Below are positions 37,801 through 48,300 of a stretch of 64,000 nucleotides of DNA, one piece after another. The position numbers were made by a program, and so were the translations under genes. The stretch covers positions 69,315,666 to 69,379,665 of the forward strand of contig NC_052018.1 in assembly GCF_015832195.1 (NCBI RefSeq). Direction: 5' to 3'. The notes below the pieces were generated by a model, which saw nothing but the letters and a program-made list of their open reading frames with translations, ran no database searches and was not told the origin of the DNA. The first letter of the stretch is position 1, and each line of letters begins with the position of its first letter. The DNA comes from Motacilla alba alba. Lineage: Eukaryota; Chordata; Aves; Passeriformes; Motacillidae.

Positions 37801-39175
37801 CAACTTCTGTTCTATTCCTGCATAGAAAATAGGAGCTGAAATTGAAGCTGCATTGTTTGCCACTAGAATTGAAGGTGGCAAGTGTACGTGTTGTGATACC
37901 TCATAAAAAAACTTAGTTTGACTTCAAAGGGAAACGGGACATGTGCTCCTGCAGGAGTGGGGCATGTGTAAGTGAGGGGCAGGAAGGAACTGGAAGTTGT
38001 GTAATAGACATATTTTCATATGCATAACCAAGAAGAAACGAGATGAGAAAAGAAGAGATTAAGAAGACAGGGATGAAGAGTAAGTATACTTGAGGAAACA
38101 AATGCTCCTAAATAAGTGACTGAGCCTGGTACACAATTGCTGTCATGCATTTGCATCAGTGCTCTGGTTTTTGTACAGTTATTTGAGTTGAAGGTCAGTA
38201 TATAAGAATTGGTACTAAAGTTTACCTAGATTAGTGTGTTTTTTTTCTTCTTTTATGGTTTTATGAAGATTTGAAGGAATGATTTTACTGATGTTAAAAC
38301 ATTGGACTTTTCTTATAGACTCAAGGCTTAGGAACTGCTCTGAAGATCTTGTTTTCTGAGAAAGAAATACAGAGCCTTCCTGAGAATAGCCCATCAAAAG
38401 GTTTTCAGCTCACACGGCAAGAAATAGTTGCTCTTGTAAATGCCTTTGGAAGGTAAAATGTTATCATTTTAATAGCATAAAAATATAAAACTTCAGTGTC
38501 AATATCCAGTTTCTGTAGTATTGTACACATATTTGTAGGTTTTGAAAGACTGAATTACTACCAGTAATATTGATAAACTTAATGCCTTCAAAGTGAGTAT
38601 GTGGATTATTAGCCTTAGTCTTCATTCTGTGTTTGGCTCTAATTCATCCCCTCTGTCTCAAGTCTCATAAATCTACCTACTGCAAGATGAAACTTAAGTC
38701 TCTTGAATTTGATTAATTTTTTTAAAATGTATCTCCTTCAAATGATGAAACATTTTAACAGCTTTAGAAGAAGTGTACATAGAGCCTGCTTTGCTCATTA
38801 TGTTAGTTCTTCAGATCTTGAATATAACAATCTGTTCCTGTTTAAACAATCTATTTAAACAATCTGATAAAAGAATGTAATAAACTTTACTACCTGTAGT
38901 TAGGGATTTTTAGAAGTTTTATGAAGCTGGGATGATTAAACAGACATATAAACTTTAAATCCCTGTCATATATTATGTTAATGTAAAATGGAGAGTCAAT
39001 AGAACTTTTGAGAACAGAATTGTGTCAGAGGAAAAATCGAAAGGAAAATGAATGTGATAATTTGTGCTTCTCTTTTGCTGACTTGGTAACACTTTGATGA
39101 TTTTTATTTTACAGGCTTTCCACAAGTATAAAAGAGTTGCAGAATTTTAAAGTTTTATTACAACAAACTAGGTAA
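13789..39175 (+). CDS. ERO1B: ERO1B, endoplasmic reticulum oxidoreductase 1 beta (complete, 16 coding exons)
   Basis: ER-luminal FAD flavoprotein that oxidises PDI-family proteins and passes electrons to O2. Joined exons: 13789..13887, 18286..18405, 21479..21562, 21979..22020, 26168..26250, 28043..28116, 30662..30782, 30873..30919, 32004..32015, 32839..32865, 34273..34365, 34519..34765, 35564..35633, 36806..36892, 38319..38452, 39115..39175. These total 1401 nt, 466 aa plus stop; all junctions are GT-AG and in phase. Signal peptide about residues 1-32. Shuttle Cys89/Cys94, regulatory Cys99 and Cys129, and the CVGCDKC active site (Cys389, Cys392, Cys395) are present. FAD contacts equivalent to ERO1A Arg187, Thr189, Tyr191, Trp200, Ser252 and His255 are Arg185, Thr187, Tyr189, Trp198, Ser250 and His253. 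There is no KDEL tail, as usual for ERO1. The sequence fits the beta paralogue ([27 protein letters not shown]) better than ERO1A. Confidence 0.97.
13888..18285 (+). other. ERO1B intron 1
   Basis: 4.4 kb. The first part is CpG-rich, then AT-rich. A possible very old CR1-like 3' end in minus orientation lies near 17417-17430 (TTCATAGAATCA) but is too short to call. Nothing else recognised. Confidence 0.7.
18286..18405 (+). CDS. ERO1B: ERO1B exon 2
   Basis: 40 codons, phase 0-0. Contains the Cys41-Leu-Cys43 pair ([11 protein letters not shown]) and the [19 protein letters not shown] segment, nearly identical to human ERO1B. Flanks are TTTTTTCAATAG and GTACAC. Confidence 0.96.
19159..19230. repeat. 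(GTTTT)n-like low-complexity tract
   Basis: G and GG separated by T runs of three to eight bases over about 70 bp; the complement of the A/C tracts seen elsewhere in the window. Confidence 0.8.
19906..20285 (+). mobile_element. Diverged endogenous retroviral LTR (solo, partial)
   Basis: Begins TGTTGTGGTTTAGGAATGG, a start typical of a common bird ERV LTR family. Other shared segments in order: a GGGTTGAGATA-type stretch followed by ACAGTTTTCTGGAACAG, an A-rich block of ACAGTAACAGCAACAGTA type, and CCCCTGCCCCTGGCAATGAT with GTGGTATAGAATA. The 3' end appears truncated or internally deleted, and no retroviral coding sequence lies beside it. The family name is not assigned. Confidence 0.55.
21479..21562 (+). 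CDS. ERO1B: ERO1B exon 3 (shuttle cysteines)
   Basis: 28 codons, phase 0-0: the [17 protein letters not shown] region. Cys89 and Cys94 form the outer shuttle disulfide that contacts PDI; Cys99 is one of the regulatory cysteines. Donor GTATGG. Confidence 0.97.
21563..21978 (+). other. ERO1B intron 3
   Basis: 416 bp. The only notable structure is a perfect 20-bp palindrome at 21627-21646, 65 bp after the exon 3 donor. Confidence 0.7.
21979..22020 (+). CDS. ERO1B: ERO1B exon 4
   Basis: 42 nt, 14 codons ([14 protein letters not shown]), phase 0-0. Part of the flexible regulatory loop. Donor GTAAGT is a perfect consensus. Confidence 0.95.
24590..24625. repeat. (TTTG)n simple repeat
   Basis: Several perfect TTTG units at 24601-24620, flanked by T-rich sequence and GTTGG. 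Confidence 0.85.
25365..25390. repeat. C-rich homopolymer tract (18-base C run)
   Basis: CCCTCCCCT-like lead-in followed by 18 consecutive C at 25373-25390. The minus strand is G-rich and could form a quadruplex. Confidence 0.85.
26168..26250 (+). CDS. ERO1B: ERO1B exon 5
   Basis: 27 codons plus two bases. Carries Cys129 (ELEDCEQ), the partner of the shuttle cysteine in the inactive regulatory disulfide, and N-glycosylation sequons at NNS and NST. Acceptor TTTTTTACAG, donor GTATGC. Confidence 0.95.
26251..30661 (+). other. ERO1B introns 5 and 6
   Basis: AT-rich intron sequence interrupted only by exon 6 at 28043-28116. A short, decayed CR1-like 3' end in minus orientation may lie near 27625-27670 (TCATAGAGTACTG ... 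GACATCTAGTCTCCCAT). No conserved coding signal in the small open frames. Confidence 0.6.
28043..28116 (+). CDS. ERO1B: ERO1B exon 6
   Basis: 74 nt. Encodes [16 protein letters not shown] followed by SQDHFCELD, a conserved ERO1 core stretch. The sequon NQS spans the start of this exon. The donor GTAAAA is weak but phase and homology agree. Confidence 0.95.
30662..30782 (+). CDS. ERO1B: ERO1B exon 7 (FAD-binding motif)
   Basis: 121 nt. Contains [16 protein letters not shown] with FAD contacts Arg185, Thr187, Tyr189 and Trp198, and the structural Cys206 (EENCFK). Donor AA|GTAATT. Confidence 0.96.
30873..30919 (+). CDS. ERO1B: ERO1B exon 8
   Basis: 47 nt encoding [15 protein letters not shown] and one base. 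Acceptor ATTTTTTAG; donor GG|GTGGGT, chosen because it keeps phase with the microexon that follows. Confidence 0.93.
32004..32015 (+). CDS. ERO1B: ERO1B exon 9 (12-nt microexon)
   Basis: Twelve bases, GAGGAGATGATG, between a long T tract ending CTTCTAAG and a perfect GTAAGT donor. It supplies the GGDDG that aligns with GEDDG of human ERO1B; without it the protein would be four residues short at this point. Both ends are phase 1, so skipping would keep the frame. A second, weaker acceptor (GAG) lies 3 bases in. Confidence 0.88.
32839..32865 (+). CDS. ERO1B: ERO1B exon 10 (27-nt microexon)
   Basis: 27 nt encoding ESFYTWLE with split codons at both ends, phase 1-1. Acceptor TATTTACAG, donor GTAAAG. 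The ESFYTWLEG motif is conserved in ERO1B; ERO1A has a similar FYSWLEG. Confidence 0.94.
34273..34365 (+). CDS. ERO1B: ERO1B exon 11
   Basis: 93 nt, phase 1-1, encoding [20 protein letters not shown] onward. Cys239 pairs with Cys206 in the family; Ser250 and His253 contact FAD. Confidence 0.97.
34519..34765 (+). CDS. ERO1B: ERO1B exon 12
   Basis: 247 nt, the largest coding exon. It carries [14 protein letters not shown], then [20 protein letters not shown] with the basic residues that contact FAD in the family, and the less conserved NGHEDAESK loop. Donor AA|GTAAGG. Confidence 0.97.
35564..35633 (+). CDS. ERO1B: ERO1B exon 13
   Basis: 70 nt encoding [20 protein letters not shown] and SLK, nearly identical to human (SFPMHFDEKS). 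Acceptor TTTATTAG, donor GTAAAG. Confidence 0.97.
36806..36892 (+). CDS. ERO1B: ERO1B exon 14 (CxxCxxC active site)
   Basis: 29 codons, phase 0-0. Contains [20 protein letters not shown]: Cys392 and Cys395 are the inner redox pair next to FAD, Cys389 precedes them. The sequon NIS is conserved. Confidence 0.98.
38319..38452 (+). CDS. ERO1B: ERO1B exon 15
   Basis: 134 nt encoding [18 protein letters not shown] through [12 protein letters not shown]. Conserved C-terminal helices. Acceptor TTTCTTATAG, donor AG|GTAAAA. Confidence 0.97.
39115..39175 (+). CDS. ERO1B: ERO1B exon 16 (C-terminus and stop)
   Basis: 61 nt encoding [19 protein letters not shown] then TAA at 39173-39175. The tail is one or two residues different from human (QHSR) and has no ER-retrieval tetrapeptide. 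Confidence 0.96.
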
Positions 39176-41430
39176 TGAAGGTCTTTGCACAGCCCGTTAG
39201 TGAAGATCATTTACATGACTGCATTGAGCAGAAGGAACTGATCCTTACAGGACTCACATGAACTGATAAAAAGTAAAATCAAATCCCAACTTGAATATTT
39301 ATGTTTAAACTAGGAATGGTTATTAATTAGAAAATATATTTATGAATGAAATATATAGTTTCTAAATGTGTAAATTATGCTGATCTGTTTATTTTGTAAG
39401 TTTTCTGCTCACAGTTCTGTTGTACTGAAACTTCATAAATTTTCTTATTTCCTTGTCTTTCTGAGACAGCTGTTTTATATGAAAACATATGTACCTCCAC
39501 CCTGACTTGGCCTGTCTGGAAAGGGGGGAATCACTTCTTGTGTCTCCCCATTTACTGAACTTCAGTGTATTCTGAGGATTTGGTATGTTAGTTCTGACTG
39601 TCAGAAGGAAGGGGGGGAAACCTCCAAACAAACAAAGAAAAAAATAACAACAAAAAAACTAACCACAGAAAGGAAATAAGGCTCTTGCTGAGTTTTAGCT
39701 TCTTACTGTAAGAAGGCAACTTACTTAAAAACAGCAAATTTACTGAGCAGAAGTTTTTTTCATGCTGGGCTTCTTTGCATCATGATAGTGATTTTTTTAC
39801 CCTTGTCTTGTGCTTTTCAGCACCTTTTTTTTTAAATTGCAACCTTGTCTCTGATGCAGCAGAGTTGAAAGTGACTTTTAGTAGCCCCTTGCTGCAGCCC
39901 CTTACCTGCATTTACTTGGAGGTAGAGGTCAGGACAGGGGGAGATGGTTAGTGGAGTGCTGCTAGCTGAAAAACCTCAGTCAATCAAATTTTTGTTTACT
40001 CCATTTTATTTTTCTAGACTGTAATCACAAGTTCAGTTTCCAAAAGTTGTCTTTTTAGTGTCTTAAATGTTAAAATAGCACACTTGGTCTTTGAGCCATG
40101 GAAATAAATTTGCTCCTTGAGTTATGTTGAGTGCTATGTTAAAAGGTCAGTGTAAAAAGAACTTGCTTTTGTAGTCACTTTTAAAAAAGATGCTTTTTAA
40201 AATTCATAATCATACTGACATTTAATGCCACATACTCTATCTATGCAAACCCATACTGTATCTTCTTTAAAAGGATATTCAGCATAAAAAAACGGGTATG
40301 TTAATAACATTACTTTCATAAAATAAGAAATTACTCATGTATCATTGTCCACAAATGTCAGTGATAACTTACCAGTGTCAAAACAGAATTCAGAAACAGC
40401 ATTACCATTAGTAGCAACCAAATATTGGTTTAAATTTAAAATGAAGTAATAATTTCTTTTAAACCAGCATGTTTAAAAATGAAGTTGGGTGTTATGAATG
40501 TAGGAAGTGCTGGTGCAGTGTAGATACATCTCTTGTTTTTAAAAACAAGTCTTCACAAAATTAAGTGCTCTTAAACATTTTTCACCCTATTAGATACTGA
40601 GTGACCTATTTATATAATTGATTGTAATTGTATTGGCTTCCATACTGTGTTCCTTTACAGCTGAAATTTTCTGAAGGCTGGAATACACTCTTTGTTACCA
40701 AGACTAGCTTCAAATTTCTACCTGACTGGAAATGAAATAGACTATTCTGCTGACACTTGGCTTTTGTAAAAAATGCTGTTGCTTAAGAAAGTTAACCCCT
40801 TTGTGTCAAACTGGGATGTGCTAAATGAAATTTAAAAAAAATAGAAAGGGAAATTAAAAAAAATCCAAACCACCCTTACAAAGTTTTGGTGATAGTTGCA
40901 CAAATTGGCAGTGAACTGGTATCCCAGTGGAAGTTTCTGTTTAACCTTATAGGTAATTGGACATGGTGTTAGGGGAAGCTGATGCCAGTTTGGGAATCAG
41001 TTTTTTCCTAGTAGCCTCTCTGGCCTGTGGGCACCTGTGTCTGAGCAAGTCATCACAGGCTTTTGTTTTCTAGTTAGGCAGAATAGCAGGAGGTTTCTTG
41101 GTGGGTTCATCTGGCCTCTTCCAAGCTCTGTATTTGCACCATCAGAGTTTATTTTTCTCTATAAAATTGAAGTGGGAATCTCGGTAAATAGCTCAGATGT
41201 GAACAGCTGTGTTTGGTAGATGAGTTACATGGAGTATCCAAATCTTCTGAGTAATTGTATATATTGAAAGAGTGTAATTTTTAATTGGCTGTTAATTCTT
41301 TGCCTTTTGGATAGACCTGCAAGGGCTAGAACTGTAGGCTCACTTGTGTGAGGAGTGCCCTATAACTGGGATTTATCTGTATTGTTATATATTATAGTGC
41401 CTAAAGCTTTAGGCAGGATTTTCTAGTTAA

Positions 41431-41436
41431 AATAAA
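41431..41436 (+). terminator. Candidate ERO1B poly(A) signal
   Basis: AATAAA followed within 30 bases by a GTATGACTGTGCTG-type G/T-containing stretch. An alternative lies at 40103-40108. Chosen only on local context. Confidence 0.3.
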
Positions 41437-44400
41437 AAACAAAACTGTATGACTGTGCTGCCCCAGGAAGGACCTAAGTCTCAGAAACGTTTCTTCCTTT
41501 TTTCCCCTTGCTTTGTGGGGAAAGTGAATTGCTTCCAGCCTCCTCCTGGGGATGCAGCTTGCTATTTTTTTTCTTTTTCCACCTGTGCCTGGCTAAAATC
41601 AACAGACACTGAAGCAGAATCATGCACTTGCTCATGGGACAGGTGAGAGATTCAGGCATGCAGATCCTGGACACCTGGTCCTTGCAGCCCTCGTTGGCAC
41701 AAGCTAAATACTGTTGGGTAAGGACATAAAGAGATGTGAAGCTTTTCTTCTTTTCCTTTATGTCATGGGGACACAGGAATGCAACTGAACAACACATTGT
41801 GTGTGTAAGTTCTGTTGCACCTGAAGGTACATATCTCTTGATGATCCAATATGGAAGGCATTTCACTGTCATTGTAGGGATAGGACATAAGATTTTTCCT
41901 GTAACAAATCTAGTTGAAACAATTTTCCTGTCACCATCTTTTTTACTGTATTTGATGTACATTCTGTGACTATGCTGCCTATGAAGTTTTGCTGTGTGAG
42001 TTGGATGACTTAGTTCTTTATATGTTCAATTAAATTTTAAAAATTTACAGCTCTTTTTTTATACTAAAGAAGGTATACTAAGGTTAGTTACACCGTCCAT
42101 GACCTGTAAACTATTTTAAATTCCAGCTCCCTGTTGGAGATCAGCTTGTCAACACTGTCTGCCATTCATTTCAGAGTAGCAGTACATTTTCTTGTACAAA
42201 TGACACAATGATTGTAATCCCAGAGGTAGTGAGAAGACAAAGACAAAAACATTTAATTGTTCCCAAGTCATGAAGACTTGTGTGAAATGGTGAAAAAAGA
42301 CTTGGTGCAAACTACATAGGTAAAAAGTAGGGCACTGTGGCTGAATAACTTGTTCTTCAGTGCCTGAGGAGGTAGGTCAGAATATAAATTTAAAACAATG
42401 AAATATAGAGACTTGTGTAAGCTGGAATAATAAGTGTTTCCTCGTTTTCAGCTGATGATCTGTGCTGTCATTGTATGTGCATGAAATACACTGTGCCACA
42501 TTTTCTTGAGTTGTGTTTGATGGTTGGGTTGCCTTTATCTGACCTTGCTTTGTGCTTTTCTGGGAAATGACCTGTAATATGTTGTAAATAATCTTGATGC
42601 TCATGTTTATAAAGTAGCAATCAGCAATTCATCACTTTACAATTTCTCCATATAGCTATCCTATTAAAATGTAATATTTATTAAAATCAGAATCAATGTT
42701 GGAACTGCTTATCAAGATCTCAACACTTCTGAATCTTTGCTATGTTTGAATCTACAAAATGCAAATTAAAGTATTTTCTGCTACACCTTTTTTTTGTGGA
42801 TGTAATTTTTTGGTGTTTCATTTGAAAATATATTTTTTGCTTTTTATTTACCTTTCAATGACACTTGGTAGCTATTACATAAATTCCTTTTGTAATTGTC
42901 ATGTAAGATTAAAATTATTTTACTCTTACTTAAATTTCATTCAAAAGATGAAGGTAACCTGTGTATTTCTTACTGTTGACATTGCAGTGTGGTGTGTCTG
43001 CACACCAGGAATCCATTGTGGAATTGCCATATGTTTCTGTGTGGATATTGCCAAATATAGCCCCTGCTTAAGTCCAATTGTTTTAAGATACAAAAAGGCT
43101 TATTTAGAAATTAAGTCTGTTCTGTCCCTTTCTGAAAATACCTTATAAAATCAATTTTGTGAATTTTTTTTTGTTTGTTCATCCAATGGGGGTCTTCAAG
43201 TTGAAATTATTTCCCTGAAGGAAAATAATTCTCTTTTTCCTTCCATGTATGCATTTTTAACAAATTATCTTACTGAAAATTTGATAGACATATTTCATCC
43301 CCAGCTTAGGTGAGTAAAGTGCCTGTTACACAGGTAATAGCAAATTAAATTTAAGATCTTACTTTTCACATTGTTGTTCACATCTCCCGTGTTTTAGAGT
43401 ATTTAGTTCATTGCTATGGTTGGTTTCAGGCACCTGCCATTCCACTTTTTTTGTGTGCACACTGGGCATAGAGCTGACGTTTGTTTTAAGTGCAGAATTC
43501 TCTTACATTTTTGCTGTGCAGCTGTAACTGCTGTGAACAAAATGAAATTCCTGCAGACTTTTCTTGCACTGGGTCTTCAGGCAGTTTTGTACAAACATGG
43601 TTGTAGAACTCCAAAGGGTTTAATAAAATTTCAGTTCTTCTCCCAACCCTGGGTTACTTATTTTAATCTGGCTGATAGTTTAATTGGCTTTTTTCTTCAA
43701 TGAAAGAATGCAATGTAAGCTTTGGGAGGGCAAATAGTTTACTTCTGCTGGAGGCAAGGCTCATGCTTTGGCTTTCCTACAAAGATCCCAAAACCCAAAG
43801 ATGCTGTGGAAGTCTTGATGTGGGAGTATGGCACTGCTCTGCCTTTGGCTTTCAAGCAGATCTGATCAGATCTACTCCCCATCCCTTCCTTTTTACCCTG
43901 TATATTCTCTGTGAAATGTGCACGAGAATTCTCAACTACTTGTACTTTCTGAAGTCAAGCATGAGGAAAAAGTGAGGCCTGTCCACCATTTCGGGATGCT
44001 GTAGTACACCTCAAAATTGAATACTTTTATAGAAGTAAAGATTACTGGAAGTACTATATTGTTCTCCTGGGAAAATGTGGATTGAGTTACAGTATTTGTT
44101 CCACATAGATAATGAGAAAGAGATGCTGCGGATGCAGAGTTCTTCACTGCTGATAACTGGGTGTAATAAAAAGACCTGAAGTAGAGTCACGGTTCCTGTT
44201 TGCCTTAGATTAACAATAATTACTTTTAGGCTTACTCTCTGCAACATCACATCTTGTAACAGTATTTATCCACCATTACCCCCCCAGAGCTCACTACATT
44301 TATCCCTGGAGATAAAAGGCTGAAGCACAGCTTTTCTGGCTGGCTTGTTATGCAGAAAGGCACTTTTGAGGTTCTACTGCTTCATGTACTCCTGGCTCTT

Positions 44401-44800
44401 GTTCTATTCCTACACTGCAGTTCCCAGGTTCTTAATAAATAAGTCTGTTTATTTATATTGTTCTGTGTATCCCTCTCCCTGGTGAGGTATTTGACTTACA
44501 CTCTTCCATGTAATACATATAGATCTGATTGATGGGCATGATTGCATACCTTTACTTTTTCAAGCATACAAATTTTCAGCTTGTTTTGCAGTTCACAGTG
44601 CTCCAGTTGGAGCAGATGCCTATCTCCACTCTTATGAGACTGTCCCTAAAGCTGCTGAGAAGATACAATTGTCTTACTTTCTTAGAAGAATACAGGCTAC
44701 AGATAACTTCTAGCCAACTATCACACCACACTGAGTAAACAGTGACATCCAAAGAGTAAATTGTGCTCTGAGAACATAGCAATAATTTGAAAAGACAGTA

Positions 44801-44806
44801 TTTAAT
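44801..44806 (-). terminator. Candidate GPR137B poly(A) signal
   Basis: Minus-strand ATTAAA about 470 bases after the GPR137B stop codon. A canonical AATAAA follows at 44448-44453 (minus strand). Confidence 0.3.
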
Positions 44807-45275
44807 TGGATTGATATTTTTTTCTTACAGGCTTTTATGTGCACATAAAAATTGCAACTGTCATGCATTTGAAAAATCTATTCATGTGTTTACAGTATAT
44901 TGATCATAATAATGTATTTCTAACTATACACAGTGTAAAAATAAAAATACTTAGAAAATAATTATGCCATCTCACTTCATGAAATTTGCTCTTTTAAAAT
45001 GAGCATAAAAATGATTAAATTATACCTTCTAACAACTCTATTCAAAGCCAAAATACCATGGCTTAGAACAAGGTATTAATTGGAACAGTCTTCAAAGTTT
45101 AAATCATTAGCTTATACTTCTCCTTGAACTATAAAAGCTCATGGCAAGGTTCTTCATTTATATGTGCATAGGAAAATTTCTAAAAACCAAAAGGTGAAGA
45201 AACAGTTGCTAAGCTTTGTTTTTGGAACATTGGTTTTAATATTGGAATGTCCTGGCATGCTGCAGTTGAGTGAAG

Positions 45276-45387
45276 TTAGATAGGGCTCGGCCGGTCTGTG
45301 TCCAGTGCTGGATCTTGTTGGAGGGATCCTATGTAAGCCATGAAGCTGTTGTTCTGATGGCTCCAGTCATAGTAGTCTGGAGAGAAA
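45276..45387 (-). CDS. GPR137B: GPR137B exon 7 (C-terminus and stop)
   Basis: 112 nt encoding [20 protein letters not shown], then [16 protein letters not shown] and TAA at 45278-45276. Human ends [20 protein letters not shown] and DPDKPSLG, so this exon diverges but is alignable throughout. Acceptor TCTTTTTAAG. Confidence 0.93.
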
Positions 45388-48300
45388 CTTAAAAAGAAAA
45401 TAGAAGAATTAGTGACTAGCAGATTGGTTCTTTAAGCACCTTGTTAGAGAACAGGGGGAAAATGCAATTATGTAGAGATAGCTTTCATGCTGAAGTGCAA
45501 AAATAAAATAAACCCCCAACCAGGGGTACAGGCAGCTATTTTTTTTCCTCATCTGTCAATTATTTTGGCCCAAGTGTTCATTATCTATTTCCTGATTCTC
45601 TCAGTTCACTAAAGAACGCCCCTTTCTGATTTGCCGTTCCAGAAGGTGTTGGGAAATCCCAGAAATGGTGGTGCTCATCCCTGCCGAGTCCTGGCACTGC
45701 AAGGGCCTGTCAGAGATCTAAACCTCCCGTGTCTGTGTCCCAGAGCTCAGGACATGGTTTGCAGCTCTGCCATGCTGTCTTTTCTCCCATGAGCAGCACG
45801 ACACAGTGCATATGGTTGGTTTGGCTTCCACTGGGAGCTGTGCATGTGTTACCAGTGTGGCTGGTTCCCTGATGGCTCAGTGTGGAAGACAGGGTGCCTC
45901 TGGCTCTAGGATGGGATACCAGGCTGGCTCAAAACCACCTCTAGCATCTTCCATGGGATTTGTACTATGTGAAAAACTAATTAATGCAGGAATAGGATGA
46001 CTGATAACTGTAAATAGTGTGCAACTTTACTGAGCCATGGTCTGGGCTCAGACAGTAACTACACTGAATGAGAGTAACTACCTGAATGAGTGACAAGAAC
46101 TAGATCTTAACTGCAATTGGCAGCTTAGCCAGCATTTTGAGTGGTTACATTAATCTATTCATATCACAGTGTAGCTACAGCAACAGCAAAGGGAAAACAT
46201 AACTGAGACTCCTTTCAGGGCAGGATAGAGTCCTGTCAGTGCCTTTCCTTCTCTGAATTGGGTGCTACCATTTTGCATGCGTACAGCTCCTTCCTGGACT
46301 GGAATCCTTTCCTAAACCTCACACCTGTGCAGAGAAGAGAGAATTTTTGTGCCAGTTCTGGGTTATGTGGGATTTCAGCAGTTTGGTGGATTTTTCTAAG
46401 TTTTCAACATGTGGGAAAACTGATGCTCTCTTCATTTTAGGTCACCCTCAAGATATTTAGCCATGTCACAGGACAACCCAAGTTGAAAGGCCTCTCACTA
46501 CAACCATCATAAGCTGCTGCCTGTGCTGTCCAGCTTCTCCTTGCTCTGCCTGAGCAGGGAGACAGCTGTTTTTCTAGGCAGTCTTGCTCTCACACTTGAA
46601 TGACTAAATGGAATTTCTGAAGCCACTCTTGGAAGAAATAGAGGATGAAACAAAGTTCTGACCTGAGTTTTTCAATGAGCAGTACATTGGTACAATTCTT
46701 AAATTATGTAACGACTTTCATTCTGGTGTCTTTATAGTGTCTACGGGGGCCTTTGGATCCCCACAGACACTCAGTGCTGCCTTTCCACTTCAGCCTACCC
46801 TTTGGCTTCCCCTCACCCTGCTGGGATTTATGCAGCAATTGCAGCTAGACAATTCACATCTCTCTTCTGTGGTGTGTCAGAGTTGCTCCTCCTCCAGTTT
46901 CTGTTTTGGGCAGCAAGCGGTTCACTCTCGTATCTCACCTGCCCTGTGCCCCCTGGGGTGCAATATTCCAGGCCAGATCATCGTCACTGTCGTATCTGCG
47001 GGGATTGTCAAAGAAGTAAGACCTGGGACTGAAGCCGTGGCTTGGGACCATCCCTGCATTGGCCTGAGGGAAGGGAAACCTCAGTCAGTATTTGCAACAT
47101 GTATCAAATAGTTGTTAATCAATTGCCTGGTGCCTGACTGCCAGAAGAAGTTGCTGCCAACTTACCTCAGGGTTTCCAAAATAAAACACGCAATTTTGTA
47201 TTTGCTGAAGACAACAGAAATAATTTTGCATTTACTGTTCATCTCTACCAGCATAGAGATATTGATCTCAACAGCTTTTATTTATCCTTATTTCTTAGCT
47301 AACACTTGACCTTCTTCTGAAGCCACCAGTCTGCATTCAACCTTTCTGCTGAATTCCTGTCCTTCCGGGACACTTCATGCTTTTAGGCAGCTGACTTGAA
47401 GTCAGCAGTAGGAAGCAGCTGAAGAGCTGAAGGAAAGGTGTGAAACATCTAAAGAGATTTGACTTTTACCTCCCACATTGCTAACACTCCCTCCTGGTGC
47501 CTTACCTCCCTTACCACAGGAACTGATCCTGTTGAAACTTGGCATCCTGCTTAGTGAACCCCCATGTGAAAAGTCCCTTAGGCCTTCACCAAGCAATTTC
47601 AGTATCTAATCTATAGTGAGGGTCAAATGTGCTGTAAGGGTCAAATCCTGAGGTCAGGTCCTTTGACAAAACAGGGAAAGGAGTGTACATGTAACTCTTT
47701 CATTTACAAAGCATTTTATTTCTCTGTGAATCAAAACAGAAAACATGCATGATGCAAGAAATCAGTTTGATTTCAGAAACAGTGGAAAGAGACATCCAAG
47801 AACCCGCTGAGCCTCAACCACTGATCCACTGCTCCCATCCCCAGGGAAGAGGGGTTCGCTGTGCTTGCGGATAAGCCAGGATGACATCTCTCTTAAAAAG
47901 GAGAGCGGTTTGATCTCCCCCCTTATTTTATGTATTAAATAAATTTGACAAAGATGAAATGAGGATTAAGTGCATCTCTGTCATGCCCCCATTTTCAACA
48001 TTTGTCTGGTTAAAGGTATGGCAAGGCAAAGGGCCACATGCTGCTGTAACCCTGTGTCAGTACCAGTGCCAACAGACAGCTCATTCCAGGCTATAAGTGC
48101 TGACTATTTCAGTGAATTATTTCATATTCACTGAATTATTTCATATTCACTGAATTATGTCATATTTGAGTAATGCTGAATGCAGGATGCCTCTACTCAA
48201 ACTTTTTGTTTCTGAAGTCCCAAATGAACCATGAAACCAAAGAACTATTTCTCATGATTGTTCATTAAAAGTAAAGAATATTTCTGATATTTATCTAATC

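Larger units (their letters stand above)
34766..39114 (+). other. ERO1B introns 12-15
   Basis: AT-rich introns between exons 12 and 16. They contain only short repeats, such as a 19-bp direct repeat of CTAATGGTACTA near 36698-36730. No other gene recognised. Confidence 0.6.
39176..45275. other. Tail-to-tail interval: ERO1B and GPR137B 3' UTRs
   Basis: 6.1 kb between the two stop codons. Possible ERO1B poly(A) signals on the plus strand are AATAAA at 40103-40108, 41431-41436 and 43622-43627. Possible GPR137B signals on the minus strand are ATTAAA at 44801-44806 and AATAAA at 44448-44453. Which are used cannot be told from sequence. Short open frames here look like chance. Confidence 0.55.

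Noticed and set aside
42759..43148. 129-aa plus-strand ORF in the ERO1B-GPR137B interval
   Set aside because: Phe/Leu/Cys-rich frame from T-rich 3' UTR-like DNA without recognisable homology.
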